Source of the DNA: Lutjanus erythropterus
Lineage: Eukaryota; Chordata; Actinopteri; Lutjaniformes; Lutjanidae
Direction of reading: 5' to 3'
NCBI GenBank assembly: GCA_020091685.1
Contig: CM034605.1
Span: 14,666,635-14,730,634 of the forward strand
DNA length: 64,000 nt
Part shown: piece by piece, positions 10,911 through 22,429 of the stretch
Layout: each line of letters starts with the position of its first letter
How positions within the stretch are numbered: position 1 is the stretch's first letter
Position numbers and translations under genes: made by a program
The notes under the pieces: generated by a model
The model's input: the letters and a program-made list of their open reading frames with translations, nothing else
The model's database searches: none
What the model was told of the DNA's origin: nothing

Positions 10911-13800
10911 ACTCCTAAACTTTTATATCATATATGGGTATATATTTTTACTACTTCAAGCCAAATTTCCTTTCCTGTCTTTAAAATGACAAACTTTTCA
11001 CAGCTCGAGGTCAGCTTAAATAGCCTTTGCACAGTTGAGTAAATCAACCATAAGGAGATGTAAAGGGAAACACCAAACCCGCAGCAGACGTGCAACACTG
11101 TGGTGCCATGTAAGAGATCATAAACTCATGTAAGTCAAAAACAGGATGCTATATATTTTGTGAAGGATGTTTGGGGCAGCTAGAACATTATAATTGCATG
11201 CCAGTTTTCCCTTTGGGAGAAAATACCTTTCCCCATATGTGGCAGTGATAAAGTATAGGTTTCTCCTGTCTGGCAAGAAAGGTATATCTGCCCTCTAACT
11301 AGACAAGGGGGAGCAGAGACACGGAGATATATAAAGACTGCTGGAGACAGACAGGAAAAGAGAAAGTGAGGGGAGAAAGAGAGGGAATCCAAGCCGCTGT
11401 CTGTACAGTTAGTGGGTCTGGGGTGATTGCATGAGGGACAGGAGGGAGCTCCATTTACATTGTAGCCGCAGAATAAAAAGCAGCTTTGGTTTGTCAGTTT
11501 TCTGACTAGCGTCATGAACCGGGAGATGCCCATGGCTGCTCGTTCTACCTCAACGCAGTTCAATACCTGCCATCCTTACCCTTCGACTAGTCAAAGAGAG
11601 GAATATACACACCCAAACGCACACACGGGGTCCCTCTGGTGTGTTTGTGTTTCTGTTTGTGAGCATTTGTTCCGAATCAGGCACCTGGCATCTTTTGGGA
11701 GAGCAGGCTTCACCAATGAGGCCCCCTGGACTGTCATATGTCTGGATGCAGACCAATACCCATCACGGCAAACTGATCAAAAGCAAAAGGAAAAGTACAA
11801 CCCTTGAACTTCACAGTCCAATATGCATCCCTGTTGCTTATTATATTCACACACAGACAAACACACACAGGAGCTCCCAGCGTGCGAGCATATGAATATC
11901 TCTCCACTGATTAAATATTCCAGAAAGCAATTTTTTCTCTTGTTTTCAGTTAGAATTGAAATTCACTGCAGGTTAAATTGGACCCTCTCTCTCCAGACTG
12001 CTGTAATACCCCATAGTAGGTATAATCAAAGTAATTACAACAACACACAGGTGTTCCACGCTGCACGCCACTGAACACAGCACACGTCAGTACCAGTGGA
12101 TGGAGTAAACATCTCTGAAAAAAAAACAAAAAAAAAAACAGAAACAAATTCAAATCAAGTGTCATTATGGCTACTTTATCGACAGACAGTAAGTGCACAA
12201 ACAAATGGCATTTTTTGTCATCTGCTGCTGCTTAACATGGACATTTTATGCTCCGTCTGTTCACGTTGCTTTGCTTCCACTTTTCAATTATGATAATCTA
12301 AATCTGGTAGAGTGAATTATAGAGGAGAGACATGATTTTTTAAGCTCTACAGCAGAGAAAAAAGAGAGGGAGTTACAGTATCAGCAATGCCAATAAGCTC
12401 TCTCACATGGAAATCCCTCACCTACTGCATTTATAACTAAGATGTTTTTTCCTCTAAAATGTCCAAAACACCTGAGCACTTGGACTAGGTCGCACCAACA
12501 AAGATTTATTTAATCAAAGATTAGGATAGCTCAGTTGCACAAGTAGAAACTAATCTCTAATCTAGGTTTACTGATATAAACCAAAATCAAATGGAGTTTA
12601 ACAAGTATGGAAATTAAATTCAAATAAAAAATAAACAAAAAACATATTTGAGTGCTTTCAGGCCCTAGTAAGTATAAAAAATTTAGATGCTCAGTATTCC
12701 TTAACAAAAAATTTTGCTAACTGAAAAGTTTACAAAAGATTCAGCTGTTTGCAACATGGCTAAAAAGTTAAGAAAATGTTCAATTGTTCACTAGCTAATT
12801 AAAATGTTTACACATTACATTGTTTGCTAGGATAGCTAGCTTAAAAGTCCATAAAACATTACACTGTTTGATAGCTAGTTAAATGTTAGCCTAGTTAGCC
12901 TGCTAATGATGGCTACGCAGAGAAGCTCTTATTTCTCATCCTTGGAGAAAAAACTGTTAGCCAAAGTAATCAAGCAATATAACTAAATAATAGAAGATTA
13001 AAAAACAGACTACAGTACAGTACAGAAAAACGCAATTGGCATGGTTTGTCCCTTAACTTTCCTTGATGAATCTGATCATTTTGCTCAATCTATCCCAAAA
13101 AGGCAGCTATTTTAAATACTACACCTGCCCAAGTAGTTGAAGTTACTGAATCACATTTTAAATTGGACTTAGTGCAACAGAAATCAGTTTAATCTAGGTG
13201 TAAAAAACTGTGAAACTACTGTAAAACCTACACTAAAGAGAGGTTTACATTTTTTTTTCTTGATTTTTAGCTAGTTTTAAAATTTGGTGCAACATTAAGT
13301 TAAACCACGATTAAATCAGGTTTAAAAATTCATCCTTGTTGGTGCAACCCAGCCTTATGTATGTATTTTACTTTTTGCTACTTTATTTAGTTCAGATCAG
13401 AGCGGAGACGTGAAGAGGCATACACTCACATTAAAAGCTCCCCATCTGCATCCTCCAAATCTCATCTCAGTGAGAAAGAAAATAGGAGGAAAAAAGGGAA
13501 GGCGAGAGAAGGTAAAGGAGGGGGGGTCAAAGAAAAGAGAGTGAGGGAGAGAAGGTGCAATTACCAAGAGCGTAGTCTGAGGGATCAACTTCACTTCAAA
13601 GAGGCCGGGCCCCGCGTCCCATGCTCCACACAGCCCCAAGTACCAGTGTTGTGAGAGTAGGTAAACATGAGCAGATCACAAGACTGTTAATAGCAGCCAG
13701 ATCTGAAGAGGTCTCCACCTTGTGCCTTCCTGCCTGCCTCTTAGATTCTCAGACAAGCCCTTGCCTGGAAGGAACAGACTCACCCTGCACACTCAGCTAC
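10911..13800. other. Intergenic with purine- and A-rich tracts
   Basis: No gene is supported. Low-complexity tracts include purine-rich plus strand at about 11340-11395 and 13490-13560, and an A-rich run at 12117-12148. From 12780 to 12915 the words GCTAGC, TAGCTAG and ACATTACA.TGTTTG recur twice at irregular spacing, suggesting a decayed local duplication. Open frames in 11180-12300 overlap one another on both strands and are probably chance. Confidence 0.4.
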
Positions 13801-13814
13801 TTAATGTGTATGTG

Positions 13815-13834
13815 AGTGTGTGTGTGTGTGTGTG
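13815..13834 (+). repeat. (TG)n microsatellite
   Basis: A nearly pure TG dinucleotide run, preceded by TGTGTATGTGAG. It is likely to vary in length between individuals. Confidence 0.9.
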
Positions 13835-14457
13835 AGCTCATGAGCATTATCCCAACAGCTTTTTTTCATATAGTAATTGAACAGCATAAGCACACAACTC
13901 GATGCTGGAACCTTTTAAACCCTCGCAGCATGCAAAACCAACAGCTGCCATGCAAATTCCCAATGCGCTATAGGATATTTCTCCATCAAAAGGCTAATAC
14001 TGCAAAATGTATAATTTTTTTTTTCTTAGCAGTAGTTTCAGACGCAGCAGTCGCCAAGAACATCTATCTGTGTGAGCGCTGTCGCTGAATTATTACAGTG
14101 TTCACTTTGAGACTTATTGCCAAGAATTATCTTGTTCCAGTATGCAGCCGACTCAGTGAGTGGGTTTTCATTCATCTTTTTTGACAACAAAAAAGATGCT
14201 CTGGTGTCTGAGCCCTCCCTCCCTGAAACTCGCTGTACCAATCCGGGGCGTCTACTGTATGTGAAGTGCATTTAACGCCCACTAATCTGTCATCACTGGA
14301 TAAATATGATAAGGATAGCAGCGATTCCCCAGAAGGTATCACAGGCCTGACGGCTAAACAGGATTAAACGCTCGGCTTTATGCAATGCAAAGAGTGAATA
14401 GCAATATTTTTAAGGTTAGGACAGTGATGACCCCCACTAAGGCAACACAGTGTGTAC

Positions 14458-14530
14458 CAGTCCTATTCAACTGGCGGTCCGTGGGCCAAATCTGGCCTAT
14501 TCACAATGCCAATACGGCCCTTTGATTATT
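14458..14530 (+). mobile_element. hAT (Charlie-like) 5' end fragment
   Basis: The segment starts CAGTCCTATTCAACTGG and continues GGTCCGTGGGCCAAATCTGG. This is the classic hAT terminus arrangement (CA..., then TTCAACTGG...GGCC) and is similar to the left end of the 55585-56093 element, with which it shares GGCCAAATCTGG. No matching right end was found, so this is a truncated copy. The eight bases before it, GTGTGTAC, would be the expected target duplication. Confidence 0.55.
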
Positions 14531-14548
14531 TAGAAATATAAGTAAAGG

Positions 14549-14581
14549 ACAATATACAATGAGAGGGTCATTGTATATTGT
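14549..14581. repeat. Perfect hairpin, 14-bp stem
   Basis: ACAATATACAATGA is followed by the five-base loop GAGGG and the exact reverse complement TCATTGTATATTGT. It lies just beyond the hAT end fragment and upstream of the inverted-repeat element. It has no run of T after the stem that would suggest a terminator. Confidence 0.75.
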
Positions 14582-14636
14582 CAAAATAAACCTCAGTATG
14601 ATGATGCAGGTCTTAAATCACCCTGAGGGAGTTTAT

Positions 14637-14990
14637 TTCATATTATCACATGGCTTTGTTAAATACTTGATTCTGATTGGTCAATTGCACCATTCTAAGG
14701 TCTGTAATTTCTGTATAGTAGATTGTTACTATGTATCACAGACCGTTGCTATGAAGAATGGACCATTGCTATGGATGCAACTTATTTTTTATTATTTTAC
14801 CATGCCATAAGCAGGATAATGTACAGTGAGCAGACCATTATTGCAAAATAAACCCCTTCAGGAAGTTTCAAGACCTGCATCACCTTGTCAGAGCTGCAAC
14901 TATAGCAATGCTCTGCTATTCATAAATAACATACATAACTGACCAATCAGAATTGAATATTTAACAAAGCCATGTAATATTATAAAAGTA
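14637..14990. mobile_element. MITE-like inverted-repeat element
   Basis: The left arm around 14637-14685 (CATATTATCACATGGC, TTTGTTAAATACTTGATT, TGATTGGTCA) is matched in reverse complement by the right arm around 14938-14990 (TGACCAATCAGAATTGAAT, TTTAACAAAGCCATGTAAT). The arms are about 48 bp and diverged. Between them, CATTATTGCAAAATAAACCCC and CAAGACCTGCATCACC at about 14837-14885 repeat, in direct orientation, the TGTCAAAATAAACCTCAGT and GATGCAGGTCTT region upstream only loosely. The element is non-coding, with no clear target duplication; class uncertain. Confidence 0.55.
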
Positions 14991-15564
14991 TATCACTGAC
15001 TGCATCTGAAATTCCATACCAAAATGTTACTTACAATTAACACAGATATTGGCTGTGTCTGTTGTCAAGTACAGAGACACTTAGCATTTAAAAAGTTTGA
15101 ACTCAGATTGTTTAAGCAGAGGGAATTAAGGAGCCTCAAACTGCATGAAAAAAGACGTCACATGCAACATTGTTTATTAAAACAACATGCTATTTCTAAT
15201 CTAGGATTACAAAGGTGCAGTGTGTTTTTTCCTGTTCTGCTGAACATGTTTCTTTTCCTGTTTAGATTGGCATTTGAGTTAACTGTACACACCAGGTCTG
15301 TATTTTATGTAGAAATTGTGTGTTCCTGTTGTGAATTTTTTTCATTATGTATTGTGTTTTAGTTATGCTCCTCTTAAATATATTGTTCTGGTGGTCACTT
15401 CTTCTTCATTTGTTTTTGCATGTTGTTTAATGCTTTTCTAAAGAAACTAAACTAAACTAAAAATGTCTGGTGCTTTGGCACTTTACTTTTTTCAAATGTG
15501 ACCCTGGTGTGCGCTAACGTTCAGCACCACTGATTGTTTTTCATTTGCTTGTATGCCTGTGATG

Positions 15565-15790
15565 GAAAGGTGGCATTGTCCATAGGCTATTTTCAGTCAC
15601 ATGACCAGGGTTCAAACCCCCATGTCAGGACGCATTCATCCTGCTGAAGTGTCATTGAACAAGACACTTGGTCCCTACCAGCTCCGGGGTGAGGTAGGGG
15701 GGTTACGCTGCATCTGACCCCGCTCTCTGACCTCCCCCATTGGGACGCAGCAAAAAAGAGACTTTCCCCTGGGGGGATCAATAAAGAATT
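15565..15790 (+). mobile_element. tRNA-related SINE
   Basis: A B-box-like GGTTCAAACCCC lies at 15609-15620 and is preceded by CAGTCACATGACC. The core CCTGCTGAAGTGTCATTG, then CAAGACACTTGG, then CTACCAGCTCCGGGGTG is the form shared by many percomorph SINEs. The 3' end GGGGGGATCAATAAAG matches the tail usually borrowed from a partner LINE. An A box was not found upstream, so the 5' head is probably truncated or decayed. It has no coding potential; the 62-codon minus-strand open frame inside it is a by-product. Confidence 0.75.
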
Positions 15791-16606
15791 ACATTAACAT
15801 ACATGATGTATATCAAAGTAAATCTCGGACCAGCGTGTCTTCTGCATTGCTAATTCTCTAAAGTCTCAGTGTAGTGTTTGGGGCTGTGGATTTGAATGCA
15901 CTGACAAGCACTGCTTTTTTTTTCAAACCAGTGTATTTGAGAGGGAAATCAACTGGAAAGGCTGACATCTGTTGGCTGGGCTCTGTAACTGCAGCCGAGT
16001 GGACAAGCAGAGGAGACAGACGGGGTGTTATTGCACTGAGGTACGGGTGCCCTAGAAGAACAGAGCAGAAAACACTTAAAGAGACACTAGGGGCAAAACT
16101 CCCGAGTCATGAACCGAGATGAAAAGATGCCTCCAGGCTAACCTCACAGCTGAAGCGGAATCACCCTGAGTGCTTTTAGTGTGTCTTTCTCCTCGGATGT
16201 CGTTTGTTAAGAGAGTAAACCCCTTCATGCTTGTGTGAAACTTAATTCCCTCGTCTGTCCTTGAGCAGTAAACTCTCACCCTCTCCTCCGGCAGCTGAGA
16301 GTGTGACCCTTCCATTTAAAAAAAAAAAAAAAAACACAAAACACACACACAGCCCTCCTCTCCTCTCCGCTCCGACTCCGACCGTGCCAGATGTTACTTT
16401 TCGTCTGTGATTTATCGCACAGTTTAGATAAGGGTAAACAAATAGTCATCACAGTTATAACTGCAAACACCGCTTTTCCGTCGGGCTTATCGCAGGTCAC
16501 TTCGTGCAAAGTTAGTGTGGAGGCAGGAGGGGGGTGTGCTAAGAAAAAACTGACAAAATTGCATTTTTCTCTTCGTCTGAGCATAAACATACCAAAAGTC
16601 CTTCTA
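15791..16606. other. Intergenic, A-rich and CA tract
   Basis: No gene is recognised. A poly-A run of about 18 bases followed by A/C and CA repeats spans about 16317-16350. Flanking sequence is moderately GC-rich and unique. Overlapping open frames on both strands (15874-16615) show no domain. Confidence 0.35.
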
Positions 16607-17308
16607 CACTCATAGAAAAGAGGGTTTCATGAAGGACTGAGGTTCTACCCAGAACTATTTGCTTCTTAAGAACCTTTTTTAAAGATGAGGTTTGTCAATA
16701 GTTCTATGTAAGACTAATGTTTCCTTTGAGAGCCCTTTTCATCTGAAGAACCCTTTTTAGAAGAAACAGTTCCTCAAGGATTGCTGAAATCCTCGAGGAG
16801 CTATTTCGTCAAGAATTCTTTGTACCATAATATAAGAGGATTCTCGGTAGGACCTCCTGGGTGGGTTCTAGAAAAAATCCTTGTAATATTGAAGGGTTCT
16901 CAGTGAACCCCCCTGGGTGAATACTAGATGAAGCCGTTCTCAGTAGAACTCGTCTGACTAGATTCTTGATAAAAACCCTTGGAATATAATAAGGATCCTA
17001 ATAGAACCCCCTTGGTTGGTTCTTTTTAGCACCCTTAAAAGGTGGAAAGGTTCTGGATAGAACTCCCAGAGAGCGTTCTTTGTAGAACCATTATGCCATA
17101 GAAGTAGAACCTCTCCTAGGGGGTTATGGGTGGAACCTTTCACAAATAGTTTTAGGTATAACCCTTTATTTTGGCATCCAGAACTCTCTGAAAGTGTTTC
17201 AAATGGAACTTTTATAAAAAGCTTCTACCAGGAAACAGAAAGGGTTCTCCAATGGGGACAACCCTAAGAACGCTTTATGGTTCTAGTTAGCACATTTATT
17301 TCTCAGTG
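16607..17308 (-). mobile_element. GGTTCT-family palindromic MITE-like element, copy 2
   Basis: The element is flanked by TA at 16605-16606 and 17309-17310, starts CACTCATAGAAAAG and ends TTATTTCTCAGTG. The 702-bp interior is built of diverged GGTTCT/AGAACC hairpin units with spacers such as CCTGGGTGGGTTCTAG. It has the same orientation as the copies at 5.6 and 25 kb. No open frame of note is present. Confidence 0.75.
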
Positions 17309-17330
17309 TACACACACACACACACATATA
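17309..17330 (+). repeat. (CA)n microsatellite at element boundary
   Basis: A short CA run immediately follows the right terminus of the second GGTTCT element and may have grown from its GTACAC junction. Confidence 0.7.
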
Positions 17331-17959
17331 ACCCTGAGCCCTGACCTGTAGGAATGTGTGCTCTCTGTGGAGGACGATTAGCCGTCCAGCCTCTTAGCTC
17401 CTCCAACACAGAAACCTCATTGTGATAAAGCCCAGTCAATGTTTGCTGACACACGTTATCTCCCCGTCCCCTCTCTCCGCGGGCCTCCGGTCGGATCGAG
17501 CTGCCACAGCTCTTTACAACGATTTAGGGAGCCATTTGTTTTTCAAGGAGCTGTTTACACAATGGCCACCTACCACACAGGGGACGGAGACACGGGGACA
17601 GGAGAGGAGAGGGAGTCGTCTGAAATATAAATCACAACCGGTGCCAGCTTTTATCGGCAACAGCGCTGCCTTTTTTTTTGTTTTCGACTTTCCGATCTTT
17701 TTGCATTCTTTATCGCGGGATGGGGGCGATAAGAAAAAACAAGGTGGGGTTTTGTCAGCGCCTGCCAATGTATGTAACTATGAGAAAAGAGGAAAAAGAA
17801 ACACTTATCTTGTGTGCGCGCATGTGTGTGCATGTAAAGAAGGGGAGGTGATAAAAGAGAATATTCCTCAAGGAGGATCAATAGTTGTTATTCAGACCTG
17901 CATGGGTCCCTCCATAGGAAGCACTGACACTGTCCTAAGAGTCTGCTGGCTGTATTGAT
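17331..17959. other. GC-moderate intergenic segment with the longest open frame
   Basis: An uninterrupted 178-codon frame (17422-17958, plus) is the longest in the window. Its translation is low in recognisable structure, overlaps open frames in other phases and on the other strand, and crosses a T-run near 17671-17680 and a purine block. I see no domain, no signal peptide and no consistent splice context. I treat it as chance openness in stop-poor DNA. Confidence 0.4.
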
Positions 17960-18245
17960 TTTAATTTATTTTTAACTTAGTGATGGATATGGGACATGTC
18001 ATGAGAGAGAGGCATTGGTCAAATAATTACCAACATCTATTCATTAATTGGGAGGCAAAAGAGATAGACCACTCAATATTCATTAAGGCCTGCAAAGACT
18101 TTGCAAATGTGCTGTCTGACACAAGGATGTCAGAGAAATATGTCGATCACCTAATCACGCAATGCAAATTCGTCCCTGTGAAGCAAAGTGGACACGACGC
18201 ACTGTTTTTTCACTCTTTTGTGGTGTTTAAAAAGAATATATAAAC
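17960..18245. promoter_or_regulatory. Candidate enhancer-like segment with POU octamer
   Basis: This non-repetitive stretch contains an exact octamer ATGCAAAT at 18162-18169, TCATTAATTG at 18041-18050 and a second ATTCATTAAGG near 18078. Such homeodomain plus POU sites are typical of neural or developmental enhancers in vertebrate gene deserts. An 87-codon open frame (17980-18243, plus) with balanced composition covers the same segment. It shows no known domain but is not obviously low-complexity. Both readings are inference. Confidence 0.25.
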
Positions 18246-18436
18246 TTTAAAAAGAATACATGTTAAATTATGCTTCAGATCCTTGATCTATCCCTCTGTG
18301 TCCTCTACCTTTTCTACTGAAGACTTTTTAAAATGCCCTGAATATTGATAAAAAAAAAAAATATCCATTGAAGAAGAGGTGCTTTGAAATATTACTGAAA
18401 TGATTCATGATTCAACATCCCACCAGGAAAAATCAC

Positions 18437-18720
18437 CATTAAAGGACCAGTATGTAGCATTTAGTGGCACGTAGCACTGAGCTTGCAGGTTGCAAACACC
18501 ACAGCGAAGTGTGTAGGCGAACCTACGATGGCAACAAAACTCATGCAAAATATGAGAGGCTGTATGTGGAGCCAGTGTTTGCTTTATTTGATCCATGGGC
18601 TCATTCTAAGGCCAGCTTTAAACTTTCACACAACAAGTTGCAGGCTGCAAATTGCATGAAGTATAATGTACATGCAGCTTGACAGTTAGGCGCCCTCATT
18701 CGAGGGTGGAGTCTGAACTG
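18437..18720. repeat. Probable teleost interspersed repeat
   Basis: The segment begins CCATTAAAGGACCAGTATGT and continues AGCATTTAGTGGC, then GCGAACCTACGATGGC. I associate this block with an abundant repeat in spiny-rayed fishes whose ends read AAAGGACCAGTGTGTAG. A later inverted pair, GCAGGCTGCAAATTGCATG, recalls CTTGCAGGTTGCAAAC. Boundaries are uncertain and no target duplication was found. Confidence 0.4.
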
Positions 18721-21500
18721 CAACTTTATATAGCTTACTTTATATATAGTTATATTTATTGTTCTGGGTATGGATGACCCATTACACAAGCAATTCCAAT
18801 AGTTAGCAGTCACATGCAACACAATCTAATAGTTTATTTCAATAAAATTAGAGAACTAGATTAGTAATTTTTCACTTTGTTTTCTCGTTAAATGTGTGTC
18901 CCTACTGGTTACATAAAAGACAGACCAATGGATCATTTCGCACTCAGGACCCAATGAGCTTCCGGTGAGTGTATTTGCCCTTTGATTTAAGGAAAATATA
19001 TAAATAAGTAAGAAGCTCTTTTTTGCCACCTTGTGTCATTAGTGTGAAAATGTAGCTTGATATATAATTGCATTTTAACAGCTCTGATTCTCATTAAAAC
19101 TTTAGATTAAAGCATAGCTAACTAGCTAGCTGTTAACTGCAATTTAAACAAACATTGGCTAACTGTTGAAAGCAATTCCAACCCTACATGAAGTCTTCTG
19201 AATCACCCCAGAGACCATCCACTGTTTAATTATTGTGTTCTGCATCATAGTCTGATGTCATCATCCGAGGCATCAGCGTTTTGATTGGCTGTTGGGTAAA
19301 ACTAGGTTGATAAAGTTTCACAACTTCATGCAAGTTTCAGTTGTGTTGCAGAGAACTTTACACCACTCACCTCAACTGGAACTTAGTTTCACCTATGTTT
19401 CAACCAAATTAAGTTGCATGAAAGTTTTACTGAATAAAACCATCATACAGTAATAAAGACACAACGATTCTTGTTTTCAGGTGGTTATATATGCAAATGA
19501 AAACATACTTATGAATATTACACTCCATTTCTGTCATATTCTTTTAATAAATCTTTGCGAATCTTGTACACTGGCAGAGCTGTTTTTAAACAGCATTTTC
19601 CAGCCATTTCAAAATCCCTTGTCTACCACCAAACAAATGTTTTTTTCCTTCTGGAGGAACATGGTCAAATATTGACACACATCTCTTGTGCTGCGAAGCT
19701 GTTTGGTCAGTAGGCACCCAAAGTGGCTACAGGCAGAGACAGGATTGCTTAAATGCATATGAGAGGCGATGTTTTCTGAAAAGCTTACAAACTGCATCTT
19801 TAGTTAATCCTTGCACAATCCAGTTTATGAAATTCAATCCCAAATAATGAGCTGCAATTAAACACAAAACGCTGCATGAAAGAGGTAAATCTAATTAACT
19901 GAGTGTTTGAAAAGTGATCAGATGACAGTGTTTTGTATTACAACCTTGGAAGTTTCAGGCCTCCACAGAATATGAATCAGACTATTCAGCAGATGGAAGG
20001 TGCGGCTGTTGTTGCTGTTACAGAATCAGCAGTCTTGTCATACATATGCTGCATAAATATATCATCAAAACCCTTGTAACCTGCAATAATTCGCTTGATT
20101 GGCTCAATGAGTGCAAGTTCCTTTGGTGTGCATCAAGTCAAACTGACCAAAGTGGCCTATGGGTGCTTGCAGACAGGCACCCGTGGTTATTGAGTACAAT
20201 CACAACACTAATTATCCTGCATGCAAGCTACTGCAGGGCTTTGCCCTTTGAGAGAAGCACTCAAACAGCTGACGAAAGGCTGAATAATCACACTGCACTC
20301 AATGTGCTGGGCATAGCACATGTGTGTATGTGTTTGGGTGGGAGCTACTGAATACTGTACAGTGACTGCATCAACTCCAGTCAAGCCCAGTCAGATGCCT
20401 TTTAACAGAGAAATCTGAAACATTCTGAATCATAAAATAAGCACAATGTGTCATCAGAGATTAAGAAAACATGCTAAACTGAAATATTTGCTCTTCTGGC
20501 AACAACTCTGTGGTGTCCTCCATTAAACTTTCAATTCCAGCCGATGACTTGTGTTACTCATTGCCCATTTCACATTAATTGGAGTTCAAAGTAATGCCAA
20601 ATGTTATAACTGTCTGTTTATGAGTTTTGGAAAGAGTAGATGTTTATAAAGGTTAAAATGAGCAATAATTTTATGGAGTCTGGCAGGCAGTCATTGAACT
20701 CCAACTCCAGAGTGTGTATTTTCAGAGCAGTGGGCTTTTATTTCCAGAAGAGACTTAGCCTTACATTGACAGACAACACTGACAAAGTTATAAACATTTG
20801 ACTGACTTACAGTATAAGTCGCTTGTTATTGCAAATTTACATTTATTTATTTGTTTGTCCCTGTAGCCTGCCTGAGCTTCCTTTAGTCTGTTGAGGAGGA
20901 AGTGGGAGGAAACAAATCATTTTTACTATAGACTGTATATTAACAAACATTTCAACCTATCACAAATCACCCAGGATTTCACAGGCTATTTTTTGATTGT
21001 TGTGGCCTAAAATTCCTGATTTCACAGCAGCTTTTCTAAAATGTTGTGATGCATGTTGTAGAGTTTTTGGACGTTTTTGCAATAAAATTGTGGGAGCACA
21101 TGAGAATTGCAACAAAAAATGTTGCAACTTAGTAGTAAAGTATAATTAATTAAACATCAAAGGCAACTAGTTCCCAAGAGAATAAAACTGCATTCTATTT
21201 TAAGTGTTCTAAGTAACCTTACCAAAAAGGCTGCAGATTACAAAAATTCTAACAAAATATATTCCACAAAGAAAGAAGATCTTTTTGGAGCTCAAACTCA
21301 GTCAAAACAGCACTGACTGATAAATTCCAGTAACAATGACAAACCATTTGCTTTTCAGTGTCCATGACAAAATTAAAAATAATTAGAATAATAATAACAA
21401 AAAAGTAAATAATAAACCACTGAGTGGGAATTGGTTGAATTTGCGTTAATTGTTGCAATCAAAACATCCCAACTTCCTGGAGGGACTGCTATTTATTATA
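18721..21500. other. Intergenic; possible conserved noncoding stretch at 19800-20350
   Basis: No gene is recognised. From 19800 to 20350 the sequence is unique and contains CAATTAAAC, TCTAATTAACTG and several ATTGGC/CAAT motifs, a texture compatible with regulatory DNA. The 101-codon open frame at 20046-20351 (plus) has no recognisable domain. The rest is AT-rich unique sequence. Confidence 0.3.
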
Positions 21501-21579
21501 CACTCTTTGGCTCCAGCTCTCTATTTGGACTGCAGTACACATTTTTGGGCATGAAATTGTTACATATTTCTCCTTTAAG
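21501..21579 (-). repeat. Dispersed repeat fragment (related to 61641-61720)
   Basis: Read on the minus strand, this block (GGAGAAATATGTAACAATTT, then TGTACTGCAGTCCAAATAG, then GAGCTGGAGCCAAAGAGTG) matches 61641-61720 on the plus strand. This shows a dispersed repeat present in opposite orientations 40 kb apart. Class unknown. Confidence 0.6.
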
Positions 21580-22425
21580 TGGAATATATGTAATAAAAAT
21601 GTAATAATGCTGGAATCTTATGGGTTAAACTGCTGCCATGGATAAATTAAATTGTTGATAAACAAAGATCCATGTGCTCTGATGTAATCGAGCAAGTTAA
21701 AGTTTTCCTTCAGTTCATGTTTGTTTTGGGATTTACGTGAGAGGAAAGCAAAGACACTGTGCATCTGCGTGAAAAACTAAATCAATGACCTCCGTGAGCT
21801 GTTATCTCGTCTCATGTTGCATCATAAGCAATGTTACAGCCTCCTTTTCCCACCCAGGCTGGGCCAAGGTCGTGGTTAAGTTATGATTACAGTATGATGC
21901 ACTCAGCGAAGACACGCAATAAAGAGGTCTCTGCTGAACCATAAAACTGTCAAGATACATCACAAAAGTGTCAGAAGCACCATGCACAGCATCACAACAA
22001 AAATAAGACTCTCACTCTTTCTACCACTCTCCTCTCTGGGCAATCATCACATCCTCAACTTGACTCAGGCTGAATATTGCATTAAATGAATATGTGTTGG
22101 ACAGAAAAACTACATTGATTTTAAAATCCCCCGGTCCTGCTATCATGCCATGCACAGTAATGATCAATTATTTGGCCTCCGACTGGCATTTCTTAGAAGC
22201 CTCTTCTTTCCCCCAACAGCAATACAGTGCACTCACTGTACAAAGCCACCAAAGAGAATCCATTGATTTAATCCTCAGCTGTTCAACTGCAGCTCTTCTT
22301 TATCTGTGCAATAACGCTCCAATCATCTACCAAACTGGGGGAAAGTCGGTTCTTTTTGGAGACTGAGGATAACAACTGATTTTCACTGTAGCACACATAT
22401 TGTTATATAAATATAGGCAGTGCTA
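21580..22425. other. Intergenic, no recognised feature
   Basis: Unique AT-rich sequence. A 90-codon open frame at 22094-22366 (plus) shows no domain or codon pattern that I can distinguish from chance. Confidence 0.4.
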
Positions 22426-22429
22426 TTAA

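Noticed and set aside
15600..15680. Functional tRNA gene
   Set aside because: Only a B-box-like GGTTCAAACC is present. There is no A box or cloverleaf, and the context is a SINE body with a LINE-type tail.
17422..17958. 178-codon plus-strand open frame, longest in the window
   Set aside because: It overlaps other open frames in different phases and strands, crosses homopolymer tracts, and has no recognisable domain, promoter or splice context. A frame of this length is expected by chance in stop-poor DNA of this size.
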